NCBI GenBank assembly: GCA_963759115.1 | Contig: CAVWXT010000005.1 | Coordinates: 992,001-1,056,000, forward strand | Reading direction: 5' to 3' | DNA from: CAVWXT01 sp963759115 | Lineage (GTDB): Bacteria > Planctomycetota > Planctomycetia > Pirellulales > Thermoguttaceae | DNA length: 64,000 nucleotides | In this document: positions 9,118 to 17,516 of the stretch, in pieces | Position numbering within the stretch: position 1 is the first letter of the stretch | Layout: each line of letters begins with the position of its first letter | Notes under the pieces: generated by a model | Told to the model about the DNA's origin: nothing | Databases searched by the model: none | The model's input: the letters and a program-made list of their open reading frames with translations, nothing else | Program-made: the position numbers and the translations under genes

Positions 9118-10449
9118 CAGTAGTTCCAAATTTGGCTATGTGTGGCGATGTGCCGTAAGTCGTTCATAGGTATGACGATCGAGTCCGAGGGTTTTGTTGG
9201 CGCCGAGGGCTTGTTGAACGATCTGGGTGATCCACAAGAGCATTTCTTGGAAACGAAGCAATTCCAGAAAGAGTTGCGGTTCCTCGGTGAATTTTCCTTT
9301 GGCGAAGCGAAAATGAATCCACACCCACACGTTGCGCAGCACCAGAGCAATGCCCACGAACAGCAGACGCAACGCTGGATCGCGCGTGCATGTCTTGATC
9401 TTCGCCTCGTTCATCTGGCGGTAGCTCGTCTCGATGCCGAAACGCTTGCGATAGGTTTCGCGTATCTCCGCAGGTGTTCGCCGCACCTTCGACACCACGT
9501 AGAGAAGCCGCTTGCGCCGCCGCCGGCCGGTCTTCTCGTCGGTGAAATGCTTGCTGGCAACGCAAATGTTCACGGTCACGCTGGCCTTCGGTTTCTCTTT
9601 CGTTTGGCCCGAGGTGATCGTCTCCCGATAGTAGCCGTGTTTCTTCTTCAACAGTGCTCGCAAGCCGTGCGGCGGAGTCTTGGGGTCCTTGGGCTTTCGG
9701 CCTCGCACGACGGCGGGAATGATGAATCCACGACGGGCGCAAGAAGATACTGAATGACTTCTACGCTGAAAAAGCCCTTGTCCAGCAGCAAAAAGCGGAT
9801 TTTTACGCCTCGGCGACGAACAATCGCCAACAGCCGCTGAAGCACCTCTTTCATCGAGTCGCCGTACTCGACTCGCACCAGCGCCAAGGTGTAACGGTAG
9901 CCTTTGTGGAGTACCACAGCCGTGGCGTAGGCATGGAAATGGGTGGTGCCCGACTTCGGTTCGCCTCGAAAGATTTCCTTCTTGTCCCGCGCCGGCTGCC
10001 CGTGATAGGGAATCAGCGTCAGGTCGATCGCCACCATGCGGGATTTGCGTCGCAACGCCTTGGGCACATGCGTCACCAAGGCGAGGTTCAAACGACGTTC
10101 GAGTTCGGCGATTTCCGGCAACGTTACGGCCAAGGCGTTGCGAATCGTCTGATCCGACGGTGCATCGGCCAGATCGCGGCAGGCGGCAAACACGGAAACC
10201 ACCCGTGCCGCGGCAATCAGGAGAATTTGGAGAAGCGTGGAAGTCGAACATTTATAACCCCGATACTCAAGGCGAAGCGCCGTCCCTATCCAGTCCTCGG
10301 CGTACGCGTGGACCTCCGCCTTGGTGATGATATACTCCGTTTGTGAACGCATGGGTTTCCTCCTTGTGTGAACCTGGTTTGTGACCCAAGTTCTTTACTG
10401 GAGGAACCTTGCGTTCACCTATATCAATTTCCCGAATTTGGAACTACTG
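9118..10449 (-). mobile_element. Complete insertion sequence, 1332 bp, with 5-bp target duplication
   Basis: The ends are inverted repeats of 18 bp with one mismatch: CAGTAGTTCCAAATTTGG at 9118-9135 and its complement at 10432-10449. The direct repeat AAGTT flanks the element at 9113-9117 and 10450-10454. The single transposase gene occupies nearly all of it on the minus strand. The matching ends and intact target duplication point to a recent insertion. It interrupts a small membrane protein gene. Confidence 0.92.
9136..10352 (-). CDS. DDE transposase of the insertion sequence (one frameshift)
   Basis: The N-terminal half starts at 10352 (MRSQTEYIITKAEVHAYAED) and carries the first acidic residue in AIDLTLIPYHG and the second in LLLDKGFFSVEVIQYL. 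The C-terminal half is in another frame from about 9735 and contains YRKRFGIETSYRQMNEAK with the third acidic residue, as in IS4-like transposases. One surplus base near 9735 would restore YLLARRGFIIPAVV. The total is about 405 residues. Either the copy is inactive or the base is a consensus error; the frameshift lies inside a conserved region and does not look like a programmed shift. Confidence 0.85.
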
Positions 10450-10754
10450 AAGTTGCCAAGAATGGCGTAGACCAAGTCAACACCAACGACGATGGCGATG
10501 ACTATGATGACGAGCTTCTTTCCTGTCGCTATGTTTGCAGACTCGTTCATGGCCAACTTATCAGACAACGTGTTTTCCACTTCTGGCAGCACAGCCGCCC
10601 ACGCGCCATGCGCCATCATACTTCCAGAAGAGGGGCGTCTCAAGGCTGGGGGCGACTTTTCCGTTTACTTCGGGTTTCTTCGGCCAGACTATACCAATAC
10701 CCAGTGGCCCTCCCGCTTGTGATAGCCCGCCTTGGCGCGGTAGACTGTGCCCCC

Positions 10755-11369
10755 ATGAGCACCGGCAAGTCGGTCCAGTTTTCGACGTTGATCGAGGGCG
10801 CACGGCAGGGCGACGCCGAGTGCCGCGATCGCCTCTTTACGCTCTGCCGCTCCTACCTGGGCTTTGTCGCCCGGTCGCAGGTCGAGACTTGGCTGCGGCG
10901 GAAGGTCGACGCCTCGGACCTGGTTCAAGAGACGATGCTGGAGGCCTGCCGCGATTTGGAGCGTTTCGAGGGCCACACCGAGAAGGAATGGCTGGCCTGG
11001 CTGCGGAAGATTCTGGCCCACAACGCGGCCGATTTCGTGCGGCGCTATCGCGGCACGGAAAAGCGGGCCGCGGGGCGCGAGGTGCCCTTCCGCGACCCGG
11101 CCGACAGCCTTTCGCCGGGCGCGCCCGAGCCGGCCGCCCCGCAAGCCACGCCCAGTCAGGAGTTTTTGCAGTTGGACACGGAGTTGCGTGTCACGGCCGC
11201 CCTGGCCGAGCTCCCGCCCGACTATCAGGAGGTCATCGTCCTTCGCAACCTCCAGCGGCTGCCGTTTGGCGAGGTAGCCCAGCGGATGAGCCGTTCCCGC
11301 CCCGCCGTGCAGATGCTCTGGATGCGGGCGATCCGAAAATTGCAGGAGGCGCTGGAGGAAGGCGAGTAG
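10755..11369 (+). CDS. ECF-type RNA polymerase sigma factor
   Basis: A 204-residue sigma-70 family protein of the short extracytoplasmic-function type. Region 2 is at about residues 10-95 (DLVQETMLEACRDLERFEG, with the acidic -10-recognition helix), a Pro/Ala-rich linker follows (SPGAPEPAAPQATPSQ), and region 4 has the helix-turn-helix LPPDYQEVIVLRNLQRLPF then VAQRMSRSRPAVQMLWMRA. The ATG at 10755 is chosen because homology begins there; the long upstream reading frame crosses the insertion-sequence boundary and is not coding. No anti-sigma gene is adjacent. Its regulon is unknown. Confidence 0.88.
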   Translation: MSTGKSVQFSTLIEGARQGDAECRDRLFTLCRSYLGFVARSQVETWLRRKVDASDLVQETMLEACRDLERFEGHTEKEWLAWLRKILAHNAADFVRRYRGTEKRAAGREVPFRDPADSLSPGAPEPAAPQATPSQEFLQLDTELRVTAALAELPPDYQEVIVLRNLQRLPFGEVAQRMSRSRPAVQMLWMRAIRKLQEALEEGE

Positions 11370-11493
11370 GGGTTCAGGGTTAGGGTTCAGGGTTTAGGGT
11401 TCGGGGTTCAGAGGTCGGGGGGCGGCATCGCAGACAAGCACTGCACTAAGTCCTGAACCCTGAACCCTGCTGAACCCTCCCCCCCGAACCCTC
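11370..11493 (+). repeat. GGGTTCAGGG inverted repeat between sigma factor and ispF
   Basis: Several GGGTTCAGGGTT-like units follow the sigma-factor stop codon at once. Complementary CCTGAACCC units come about 45 bases later, so a long imperfect stem can form. It may work as a terminator-like structure, but there is no T-run. The same repeat type lies inside the PBP2 gene. Confidence 0.7.
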
Positions 11494-11574
11494 GGCTTGC
11501 GGCCACACCCTGCGCTACCTATAATTTCCCCCAATTAGCGGCGACAGCACGAAGGAGACCGAGCCACGAACGGC

Positions 11575-12051
11575 ATGCGAGTTGGAATTGGACACGACAC
11601 GCACCGGCTGCGGCCGGGCGGGCCGCTGCGCGTCGGCGGCATCAGTATTCCCCACGATCGGGAATCCGTCGGCCACAGCGACGGGGACGTCTTGTTGCAC
11701 GCCGTGATCGACGCCCTGTTCGGCGCCGCGGCCCTGGGCGACGTCGGCCAGATGTTCCCCGACACCGACCCCGCCAACCACGGCCGCGATTCGGCGGAAA
11801 TGCTCAAGGGCGCGCTGGAAGCCGTGCTGGCCCTGGGCTGGAAGATCGTCAACATCGACTGCATCGTATTCGCCCAGCGGCCCAAGCTCTTGCCTCACCG
11901 CCAGGCCATCCGCGAACGCCTGGCCGACATCCTCGGCATCGACGCCGAGTGCGTCGGCCTCCAGGCCAAGACGGGCGAGGGCGTGGGGCCCGTCGGCCGC
12001 GAGGAAGCCATCGAAGCCCAGTGCGTGGCGCTGCTGGAGGCGAAAGAATAA
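11575..12051 (+). CDS. ispF: 2-C-methyl-D-erythritol 2,4-cyclodiphosphate synthase
   Basis: This 158-residue cytoplasmic enzyme makes the cyclic diphosphate in the non-mevalonate (MEP) route to isoprenoids. The zinc ligands are visible in GIGHDTHRL (Asp and His), and the third His is in the segment SVGHSDGDVLLHAVIDALFG. The C-terminal QAKTGEGVG motif is complete. The length is normal. GAAGGAGA about 14 bases upstream of the ATG at 11575 acts as ribosome binding site. The next gene is cysS, the same order as in several bacteria, but a repeat-rich 97-base gap separates them. Confidence 0.95.
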   Translation: MRVGIGHDTHRLRPGGPLRVGGISIPHDRESVGHSDGDVLLHAVIDALFGAAALGDVGQMFPDTDPANHGRDSAEMLKGALEAVLALGWKIVNIDCIVFAQRPKLLPHRQAIRERLADILGIDAECVGLQAKTGEGVGPVGREEAIEAQCVALLEAKE

Positions 12052-12147
12052 TGATGAATGATGAGTGATGAATGATGAATTGAAAACGAACAATTGACGA
12101 AACTCGCCATTCGCAATCCACCATCCTCGATCCAAAATCCACCATCC
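12050..12147 (+). repeat. ATGATGAATGATGA-type and ATCCACCATCC repeats before cysS
   Basis: The stretch starts with direct repeats of an ATGATGA/GTGATGA unit overlapping the ispF stop and ends with two ATCCACCATCC copies just before the cysS start. The first type recurs at 15341-15420. No Shine-Dalgarno sequence is visible before cysS, so the repeat may form part of a short leader. Confidence 0.6.
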
Positions 12148-12148
12148 C

Positions 12149-13741
12149 ATGCTCCGCGTCTACAACACCCTGACTCGTATCAAAGAACCCTTCGAGCCCG
12201 TCCACCCTGGCAAGGTCGGCATCTATCTGTGCGGGCCGACGGTCTACAAGCCGAGCCACATCGGCCACATGGTGGGCCCGGTGATCTTCGACGCCATCAA
12301 GCGCTACCTGACGTACTCGGGCTACCAGGTGACGCTGGTGGTGAACATCACCGACGTGGACGACAAGCTGATCGCCGAGTCGAACAAGCGCAACATGCCC
12401 ATGGCGCAACTGGCGGCCGAAATGACGGCCGACTACATGAACAACCTGGCCGCCTTGGGCGTCGACGTGATCGACCATTTTCCCCGCTGCACGGAGACGA
12501 TGGACGAAATCATTCGGCTCACGCAATGCCTGCTGGAAAAGGGTTTCGCCTACGAGGCGCAGGGCGACGTGTATTTCGAGGTGGGCAAAGCGCCCGATTA
12601 CGGCAAGCTGAGCCATCGCGGTCTCGAGGCCATGCGGGGCGAGGGCGGCGGCATGGCCGACCGCAAACGCTCCGGGGCCGACTTCGCCCTCTGGAAGGCG
12701 GCCAAGCCGGGCGAGCCTTCCTGGCCCAGCCCGTGGGGACCTGGCCGCCCCGGCTGGCACATCGAGTGTTCCGCCATGAGCCGCAAGCTGCTGGGCGAGT
12801 CGTTCGACATCCACGGCGGCGGACTGGACCTGATGTTTCCGCACCACGAGAACGAGGTCGCCCAGAGCGAATGCTGCCACGGCAAGCCGATGGCCAAATA
12901 CTGGCTGCACAACGGGCTGATGCAGGCCAGCGACGAGGTGGGCAAGGTGGGCGGACGGGCCACCCGGCCCGCCGAAGGCGACCTGGCCGCCCAAGAGGTG
13001 GGTAAGATCAGCAAGTCGAAGGGCTCGGCCCCCTTCCGCGAGATGCTCAAGCAATTTTCTGGCGAGACGATCCGCTTCTTCGTGCTTTCCACGCAATACC
13101 GCCGGCCGATCGACTTCAGCGAAGGCCGCATCCGCGAGGTCGAAACCGGCATGGACACGTTCTACCGGTTCTTCAAGCGATTTGAGCGGGTTAGCGGCGA
13201 AAGTTTCTATACGCTAAGTGCGCCGGCAACTCGCACCGCAGGCGATTCCGCCCGTTTAGCGGCCGCCGGCACGGCGGCCAGTGGCGCCGGGGCCGACGTA
13301 CCGTCGGCCGCTAAACCGTTGCTTGCCGTCGTCGCCGAACATCGCAACCGCTTCCTCGAAGCGATGGACGACGACTTCAATACGGGCGGCGGCGTCGGGG
13401 CGCTCTTCGATCTCGTGCGGGCGCTCAACAAGTTCATCGAGGATGAGAAGCTGGAAGACCCGGCCAAACGCCCGCCAGAGAAGCTCGACGTGCTCCGCCG
13501 CGGCGCCGCCACTCTCCGCGAGCTCACCGGCACCCTGGGCCTGTTTTGCAAACCGGCCGAAGAGAAAGTCCCCGGCGGCGACGACCTGGCCGGAAAATTG
13601 ATGAAACTTTTGATCGACCTGCGGAACGAGGCCCGCAAGAAGAAAGATTTTGCCACGGCCGACCGGATTCGCAATACACTTTCGGAGATCGGCGTCGCGC
13701 TCGAAGATCGGCCCGGTGGAACGGAGTGGACGCGAAAGTAG
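12149..13741 (+). CDS. cysS: Cysteinyl-tRNA synthetase
   Basis: A class I aminoacyl-tRNA synthetase of 530 residues that charges tRNA-Cys. The HIGH-type motif is SHIGHM at residues 36-41, and KMSKS appears as KISKSKG at 286-292. Zinc-binding elements are present (LCGPTVY, HIECSAMS, HHENEVAQSE). It is longer than the usual 460-490 residues. Two inserts explain this: one near RATRPAEGDLAAQE before KMSKS, and one of about 25 residues near 365-390 coded by a palindromic repeat at 13254-13316. The anticodon-binding helical domain follows. ruvC begins nine bases after the stop, so the two are probably co-transcribed. Confidence 0.95.
   Translation: MLRVYNTLTRIKEPFEPVHPGKVGIYLCGPTVYKPSHIGHMVGPVIFDAIKRYLTYSGYQVTLVVNITDVDDKLIAESNKRNMPMAQLAAEMTADYMNNLAALGVDVIDHFPRCTETMDEIIRLTQCLLEKGFAYEAQGDVYFEVGKAPDYGKLSHRGLEAMRGEGGGMADRKRSGADFALWKAAKPGEPSWPSPWGPGRPGWHIECSAMSRKLLGESFDIHGGGLDLMFPHHENEVAQSECCHGKPMAKYWLHNGLMQASDEVGKVGGRATRPAEGDLAAQEVGKISKSKGSAPFREMLKQFSGETIRFFVLSTQYRRPIDFSEGRIREVETGMDTFYRFFKRFERVSGESFYTLSAPATRTAGDSARLAAAGTAASGAGADVPSAAKPLLAVVAEHRNRFLEAMDDDFNTGGGVGALFDLVRALNKFIEDEKLEDPAKRPPEKLDVLRRGAATLRELTGTLGLFCKPAEEKVPGGDDLAGKLMKLLIDLRNEARKKKDFATADRIRNTLSEIGVALEDRPGGTEWTRK
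13254..13316 (+). repeat. Palindromic repeat (GTTTAGCGGCCG arms) inside cysS
   Basis: Two perfect 12-base arms, GTTTAGCGGCCG at 13254-13265 and CGGCCGCTAAAC at 13305-13316, enclose 39 GC-rich bases. The whole unit is translated in frame as an Ala/Gly-rich stretch. Half-units of the same repeat flank the higBA pair at 46.5 and 47.4 kb. Confidence 0.8.
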
Positions 13742-13749
13742 CCCGATCA

Positions 13750-14250
13750 ATGACTCTTCGCATCCTCGGCATCGATCCCGGCCTGAACATCACCGGCTAC
13801 GGCGTACTCGAAGCCGACGGCGGCCGCTTGCGGCTGTGCGAGGCGGGGGTTGTGCGCGGCAAGTCGCGCGGCTCGCTCACCAAGCGGCTGGTTGAAATCC
13901 ACGAGGGCGTGGCCGAAGTGATCGCCAGCCTGCACCCCGAGGTGATGGCCCTGGAGGAGCTCTATTCGCACTACGACCGGCCGCGGACGGCCATCCTGAT
14001 GGGCCACGCCCGCGGTGTGATCTGCCTGGCGGCCGCCCTGGCGGGCATTCCCGTGAAGCACTACTCGGCCACGCAGATCAAACGCATTCTCACCGGCAGC
14101 GGCCGGGCGCCCAAGTCGCAAGTACAGCGGGCGATCCAGCGGGAGTTGGCCCTGCCGAGCGTGCCGGAGCCGCCCGATGTGGCCGACGCCCTGGCCGCCG
14201 CACTCTGCCACTACTATCTCAAGGACAAATTGGGTAAGCTGGAAAGATAG
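13750..14250 (+). CDS. ruvC: Holliday junction resolvase RuvC
   Basis: A 166-residue endonuclease that cuts Holliday junctions with the RuvAB motor during recombinational repair. The RNase H-like acidic residues are in place: Asp in GIDPGLNITGYG, Glu in MALEELY, and Asp in DVADALAAALCHYY. The length and the internal HARGVICLAAA segment are normal. The start at 13750 is nine bases after the cysS stop. An earlier in-frame start would run inside cysS and has no RuvC homology. ruvA and ruvB are not nearby. Confidence 0.95.
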   Translation: MTLRILGIDPGLNITGYGVLEADGGRLRLCEAGVVRGKSRGSLTKRLVEIHEGVAEVIASLHPEVMALEELYSHYDRPRTAILMGHARGVICLAAALAGIPVKHYSATQIKRILTGSGRAPKSQVQRAIQRELALPSVPEPPDVADALAAALCHYYLKDKLGKLER

Positions 14251-14333
14251 CAGGTCCGTCTGTGCGTAGCGCGTACGTTATGTTTCGGCATGACGCCGCA
14301 TAACCGTAGTCCGTGTCTGGTGACAGTTCCTTT

Positions 14334-14477
14334 TTCCTTAGCCCAGGCGTTTACGCCTGCGGAACCGAGGCCCCCAACCACCGTAATTTTTCATGCGGCC
14401 CCCTTAAGGGGGACAAAGGAAGAAGTCAAGGATGGCGTGCTTTCCTTTCCGCAGGCGTAAACGCCTGGGCTAGGGAA
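14334..14477 (+). repeat. MITE-like palindromic repeat with 25-bp perfect arms
   Basis: The arms at 14339-14363 and 14448-14472 are exact inverted copies and continue outward with one mismatch. Each arm is itself near-palindromic (AGGCGTTTACGCCT). The centre holds a second hairpin of CCCCCTTAAGGGGG type. It lies between ruvC and the first permease gene and may separate the two transcripts. Confidence 0.85.
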
Positions 14478-14508
14478 AAGCCCATCGACCCTACAGCCTG
14501 CCTGATCC

Positions 14509-15336
14509 ATGTTCGCCACCCTCTCCGCCTCCTGGACCGTCTTGCGAATCAGCATCGAGGAGCGGCTGGTCTATCGTGGCGACTTCGCGCTGGGAACCCT
14601 GATGCGGTTCCTGCCGATCGTCACCCAGATCTTCCTCTGGTCGGCCGTGTTCTCGGCCATGCAAGCGAGCGGCGGCAGCCAGCAAATTGCCGGCTACTCC
14701 TACGACAACATGGTCGCCTACTATCTGCTGACGATGATCGTTCGGGCGTTCTCCAGCATGCCGGGCCTGGCCACCGGCATCGCCCGCGACATCCGCAATG
14801 GCACGGTAAAGAAATACCTCATCCAGCCGATCGACATGCTCGGCTTCCTGCTGCTCTACCGGCTGGCCCACAAGCTGGTGTACTATCTGGTGGCGGCGGC
14901 GCCGTTCGCGCTGGTGTTCTATCTGTGCCGGGGCTATTTTGCCGGCTGGCCCGACGGGACAACCGTGCTGGCCTTTCTGGCGTCGCTGGTGATGTCGTTC
15001 CTGTTGGCCTTCTTCCTGGAAGCCACGCTCGGCATGTTGGGATTCTGGTTCCTGGAGACCAGTTCGCTGCTGTTCGTCTACATGCTGTTGAACTTCTTCT
15101 TCTCCGGCCACATGTTTCCCTTGGACTTGCTGCCGGGCGTCTGGGGCACGCTGGTCAAACAGGTTCCGCTCGAATACCTGGCCTATTTCCCCGCGGCCGT
15201 GTTCTTGGGCAAAGTGACCGGACGGGAATTATACTGGGGTCTGTGGACGCAATTCGGCTGGGTCGTGTTCTTTATCGTGGTCAGCCGCGTCACCTTCCAC
15301 TTCGGAACGCGGCACTATAGCGGGTATGGAGGGTAA
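14509..15336 (+). CDS. ABC-2 family transporter permease (first of a pair)
   Basis: A 275-residue integral membrane protein with about six hydrophobic segments (for example RFLPIVTQIFLWSAVF, FALVFYLCRGYF, FLASLVMSFLLAFFLEA and FFSGHMFPLDLL). The pattern, including DIRNGTVKKYLIQPIDMLGF, is that of ABC-2 type export permeases that work as heterodimers. The companion permease starts 85 bases downstream. The ATPase subunit expected next to them is not in the window. Substrate unknown; drug, lipid or polysaccharide export are all possible. Confidence 0.82.
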   Translation: MFATLSASWTVLRISIEERLVYRGDFALGTLMRFLPIVTQIFLWSAVFSAMQASGGSQQIAGYSYDNMVAYYLLTMIVRAFSSMPGLATGIARDIRNGTVKKYLIQPIDMLGFLLLYRLAHKLVYYLVAAAPFALVFYLCRGYFAGWPDGTTVLAFLASLVMSFLLAFFLEATLGMLGFWFLETSSLLFVYMLLNFFFSGHMFPLDLLPGVWGTLVKQVPLEYLAYFPAAVFLGKVTGRELYWGLWTQFGWVVFFIVVSRVTFHFGTRHYSGYGG

Positions 15337-15340
15337 CAAA

Positions 15341-15420
15341 AATGATGATTGCTGAGTGATGAATGATGAATGCACACGCACGTGTGTTGGCATTTCATTC
15401 ATCATTCATCATTCATCATT
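15341..15420 (+). repeat. ATGATGAATG inverted repeat between the permease genes
   Basis: Direct ATGATGA/GTGATGAATGATGAATG units on the left face CATTCATCATTCATCATT units on the right, about 25 bases apart. The right arm ends exactly at the ATG of the second permease, so a folded mRNA could hide that start and tune the ratio of the two subunits. Confidence 0.7.
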
Positions 15421-16248
15421 ATGTCGAACTACCTCCGCGTCTTCCGCACCCTCGCCCGCAACAGCCTCGTGCGCGACATGACGTTCCGCGCGAACTTCCT
15501 GATCGACCTGATCACGTCGGTGTGCTGGGTGTTCATCAACTTGGGTTTCTACACGCTGATCTTTCACTACACGCCGGCCATCGGCGTGGGCACCGGTTGG
15601 GGGAAGTATCAATTCTTCCTTTTCGCCGCCACGGGCCTGCTGATCAACAGCCTGGTGCAGGCCCTGTTCATGACCAATGCCGACGAGTTGAGCGAGCTGG
15701 TGCGCAACGGCACGCTCGACTTCGCCTTGTTGAAGCCCATCGACACGCAGTTTCTTATCTCGCTGACGCGGATCGAGTGGTCGTCGCTGGGCAACTTCGC
15801 CGTGGGATTGGGGTTGATGGGCTATGCGATGTACCAGTTGCACTACTTGCCGGGACTGGTGCAGATCGTGCTCTATCCGCTCTACGTGACGTGCGGCGTG
15901 GCGATCTACTACAGCCTGATGATCGCGCTGGCATCGACCAGCGTTTGGTTGGGTCGCAATGAGTCGCTCTTCGATTTCTGGTTCTACATCACGAACTTCT
16001 CGCGTTGGCCGATGGAGATTTACGAGGGCCGTTGGGGCACGCCGCTGCGGCGGGTGTTCACCTTCGCCATCCCCGTGTTACTGGTGGTGAACGTGCCGGC
16101 GCGGATTCTGGTTCGGCCGCTCGATCCGCAAACGCCCGGCGACAGGCTCCTGCCGGGCTTTGCGATCTTGGCCACGGTGGCCAGCCTGGCCGGATCGCGC
16201 TGGGTGTTTCAGCAGGCGCTGGGGAGTTATCGGAGCGCGAGTAGTTGA
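15421..16248 (+). CDS. ABC-2 family transporter permease (second of a pair)
   Basis: A 275-residue polytopic protein, same length as its neighbour, with segments such as FLIDLITSVCWVFINLGFYT, FLFAATGLLINSLVQALF and IVLYPLYVTCGVAIYYSLMIA. The shared motif LVRNGTLDFALLKPIDTQFL mirrors the NGTVKKYLIQPID of the first permease, which supports a heterodimeric exporter. The ATG at 15421 fits the homology; the upstream frame is only repeat. No ATPase gene follows: the next gene is a DUF1559 protein. Confidence 0.82.
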   Translation: MSNYLRVFRTLARNSLVRDMTFRANFLIDLITSVCWVFINLGFYTLIFHYTPAIGVGTGWGKYQFFLFAATGLLINSLVQALFMTNADELSELVRNGTLDFALLKPIDTQFLISLTRIEWSSLGNFAVGLGLMGYAMYQLHYLPGLVQIVLYPLYVTCGVAIYYSLMIALASTSVWLGRNESLFDFWFYITNFSRWPMEIYEGRWGTPLRRVFTFAIPVLLVVNVPARILVRPLDPQTPGDRLLPGFAILATVASLAGSRWVFQQALGSYRSASS

Positions 16249-16303
16249 TTGCCGCCGGCGGCGATCCGCGAACCATTTTTCAGCCACGAGAGGAAACGCA
16301 TCC

Positions 16304-17074
16304 ATGACAAAAGCACCCGCAAAGTCACCCAAGAAGCAGTTGATTGTCCGCCTTGCCGGGGTTTCGCTGTTGCTGGTGACGGCATTCGTCATCTTCTTCT
16401 ACTTACGCATGGCCCGCGACGAACGCGAACGGGCGCGATATGAGTGGTGCAGCGCGACGTTCGAGCGGATCGGGCAGGGAATGCAGAAGTTCCACAGCGT
16501 GCAAGGCTGTTTTCCGCCCGCCTACGTGGCCGATGCCCAAGGACATCCCATGCACAGTTGGCGCGTCTTGTTGTTGCCGATGCTGGAAGAGCGTCCCCCG
16601 CAACAAGCGTACAAACCCGAGGAGCCCTGGAATGGCCCAAACAACCGGGCGCTGGCCCAGTCTCCGCCCGGCCTGACCGAACTTGGCGAGAACATCTATC
16701 TCTGCCCGTCCGACCAAGGCGCAGGCAAGTTCGACACCAGCAAGGTGCTCTTCGTCGGGCCGGGGACCGCCTTTGACGGCGCCCGCACCGCGACGAAGAG
16801 CGACATCACCGACGGGCTGGCGCAGACGGCCCTCGGCGGCGAAATGTCGGCCTCCGGCATTCACTGGATGGAGCCGCGGGACCTGAACGTCAAGGAAATG
16901 AGCTTCAAGATCAACGACAAGCAGGGCGCGGGGATACGGAGCAATCATCCGGGCGGCGCCAACGTGTCGCTGGCCGACGGCTCGGTGCGGTTCCTCGCCA
17001 ACGACACCGATCCGGCCGTGCTAAAGGCGCTGACGACCATCGCCGGCGGGGAACCGGTCAAGCTCGAACCTTGA
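16304..17074 (+). CDS. DUF1559 domain protein with a single N-terminal membrane anchor
   Basis: A 256-residue protein of the family greatly expanded in Planctomycetes. It has one membrane helix at about residues 15-35 (LAGVSLLLVTAFVIFFYL) instead of a typical prepilin leader. The domain then runs from GMQKFHSVQGCFPPAYV to the H-x9-DG signature HPGGANVSLADGSVRF near the C-terminus. AGAGGAAA upstream of the ATG at 16304 is a good ribosome binding site. The molecular function of the family is not settled; a pilin-like envelope role has been suggested because relatives start with type IV pilin leaders. Confidence 0.85.
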   Translation: MTKAPAKSPKKQLIVRLAGVSLLLVTAFVIFFYLRMARDERERARYEWCSATFERIGQGMQKFHSVQGCFPPAYVADAQGHPMHSWRVLLLPMLEERPPQQAYKPEEPWNGPNNRALAQSPPGLTELGENIYLCPSDQGAGKFDTSKVLFVGPGTAFDGARTATKSDITDGLAQTALGGEMSASGIHWMEPRDLNVKEMSFKINDKQGAGIRSNHPGGANVSLADGSVRFLANDTDPAVLKALTTIAGGEPVKLEP

Positions 17075-17083
17075 CCATCGAAA

Positions 17084-17372
17084 GTAGCAGGCACACGCCG
17101 CGTGCCGGGCACCTATTACCGGCCGCGCTGTGAACGATTACGGGTGCGGCGAGATTTCGTGGCACTGGTTGTGAGGGCCAAAGGCCCTTCCGGTCGCCCA
17201 GCCCACGGGCAACACCCTGGGAAACGGCGGCGATCCTGCCGATCGTGCGGCCCAACGGGCCAATCACGCGACGAACGATTGGCCCGTTGGGCCGACAACA
17301 TCGGTTCCCTTGGGCCAATTCTCCAGGGCGTTGCCCTGGCCTGGGTGAACTAAGCCCCTTCGGGGCATGCAG
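17084..17372 (+). repeat. Cluster of nested palindromes between DUF1559 and GH2-like genes
   Basis: The gap of 442 bases without a gene holds several repeats. A TAGCAGGCACAC half-unit follows the DUF1559 stop. A perfect 18-bp inverted repeat, CGGCCCAACGGGCCAATC at 17248-17265 and its complement at 17277-17294, forms a tight hairpin. It sits inside an imperfect outer pair (around 17195-17220 and 17325-17350) with CCAGGGCGTTGCCCTGG. An AAGCCCCTTCGGGGC hairpin ends the cluster. No coding sequence or clear promoter was seen. Confidence 0.7.
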
Positions 17373-17516
17373 ACCGACGCTAGGAACTCTTGCCGCACAC
17401 CGCCCTCTTCGTTGTTTGACAGGCCTTGGCGCGTGTGATAGGCTCAGGCACGCACAACCTGTCCCACCCGTGTACCACCCACTTCTACCGGGCCAAACCA
17501 AGCTAAGGAGCAAATC

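Larger units (their letters stand above)
8819..10550 (-). pseudogene. Small polytopic membrane protein gene split by an insertion sequence
   Basis: Removing the insertion sequence at 9118-10449 and one AAGTT copy fuses the flanks in frame. MNESANIATGKKLVII starts at 10550, runs through a membrane segment and VDLVYAILGNF to the junction, and continues as DIVGSCLTIALCYCLYRGYRW. One extra reading-frame change near 9050 then leads to VRWLWVGLCGLGGVSAVVAV and two more hydrophobic segments ending in FLREQRARRAKGLRDGV at 8819. The ancestral product would be about 130-140 residues with four membrane spans. The family is unknown. The piece from 9049 to 8819 could still be translated as a 76-residue protein. 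Confidence 0.7.

Noticed and set aside
10368..10754. N-terminal extension of the sigma factor
   Set aside because: The extension reads across the insertion-sequence end and the broken membrane-protein gene. Sigma homology begins at 10755.
11849..13096. 415-codon minus-strand frame
   Set aside because: It is opposite cysS and ispF. It includes translated ATGATGAATG repeat (FIIHHSSFIIIL), a sign of non-coding sequence.
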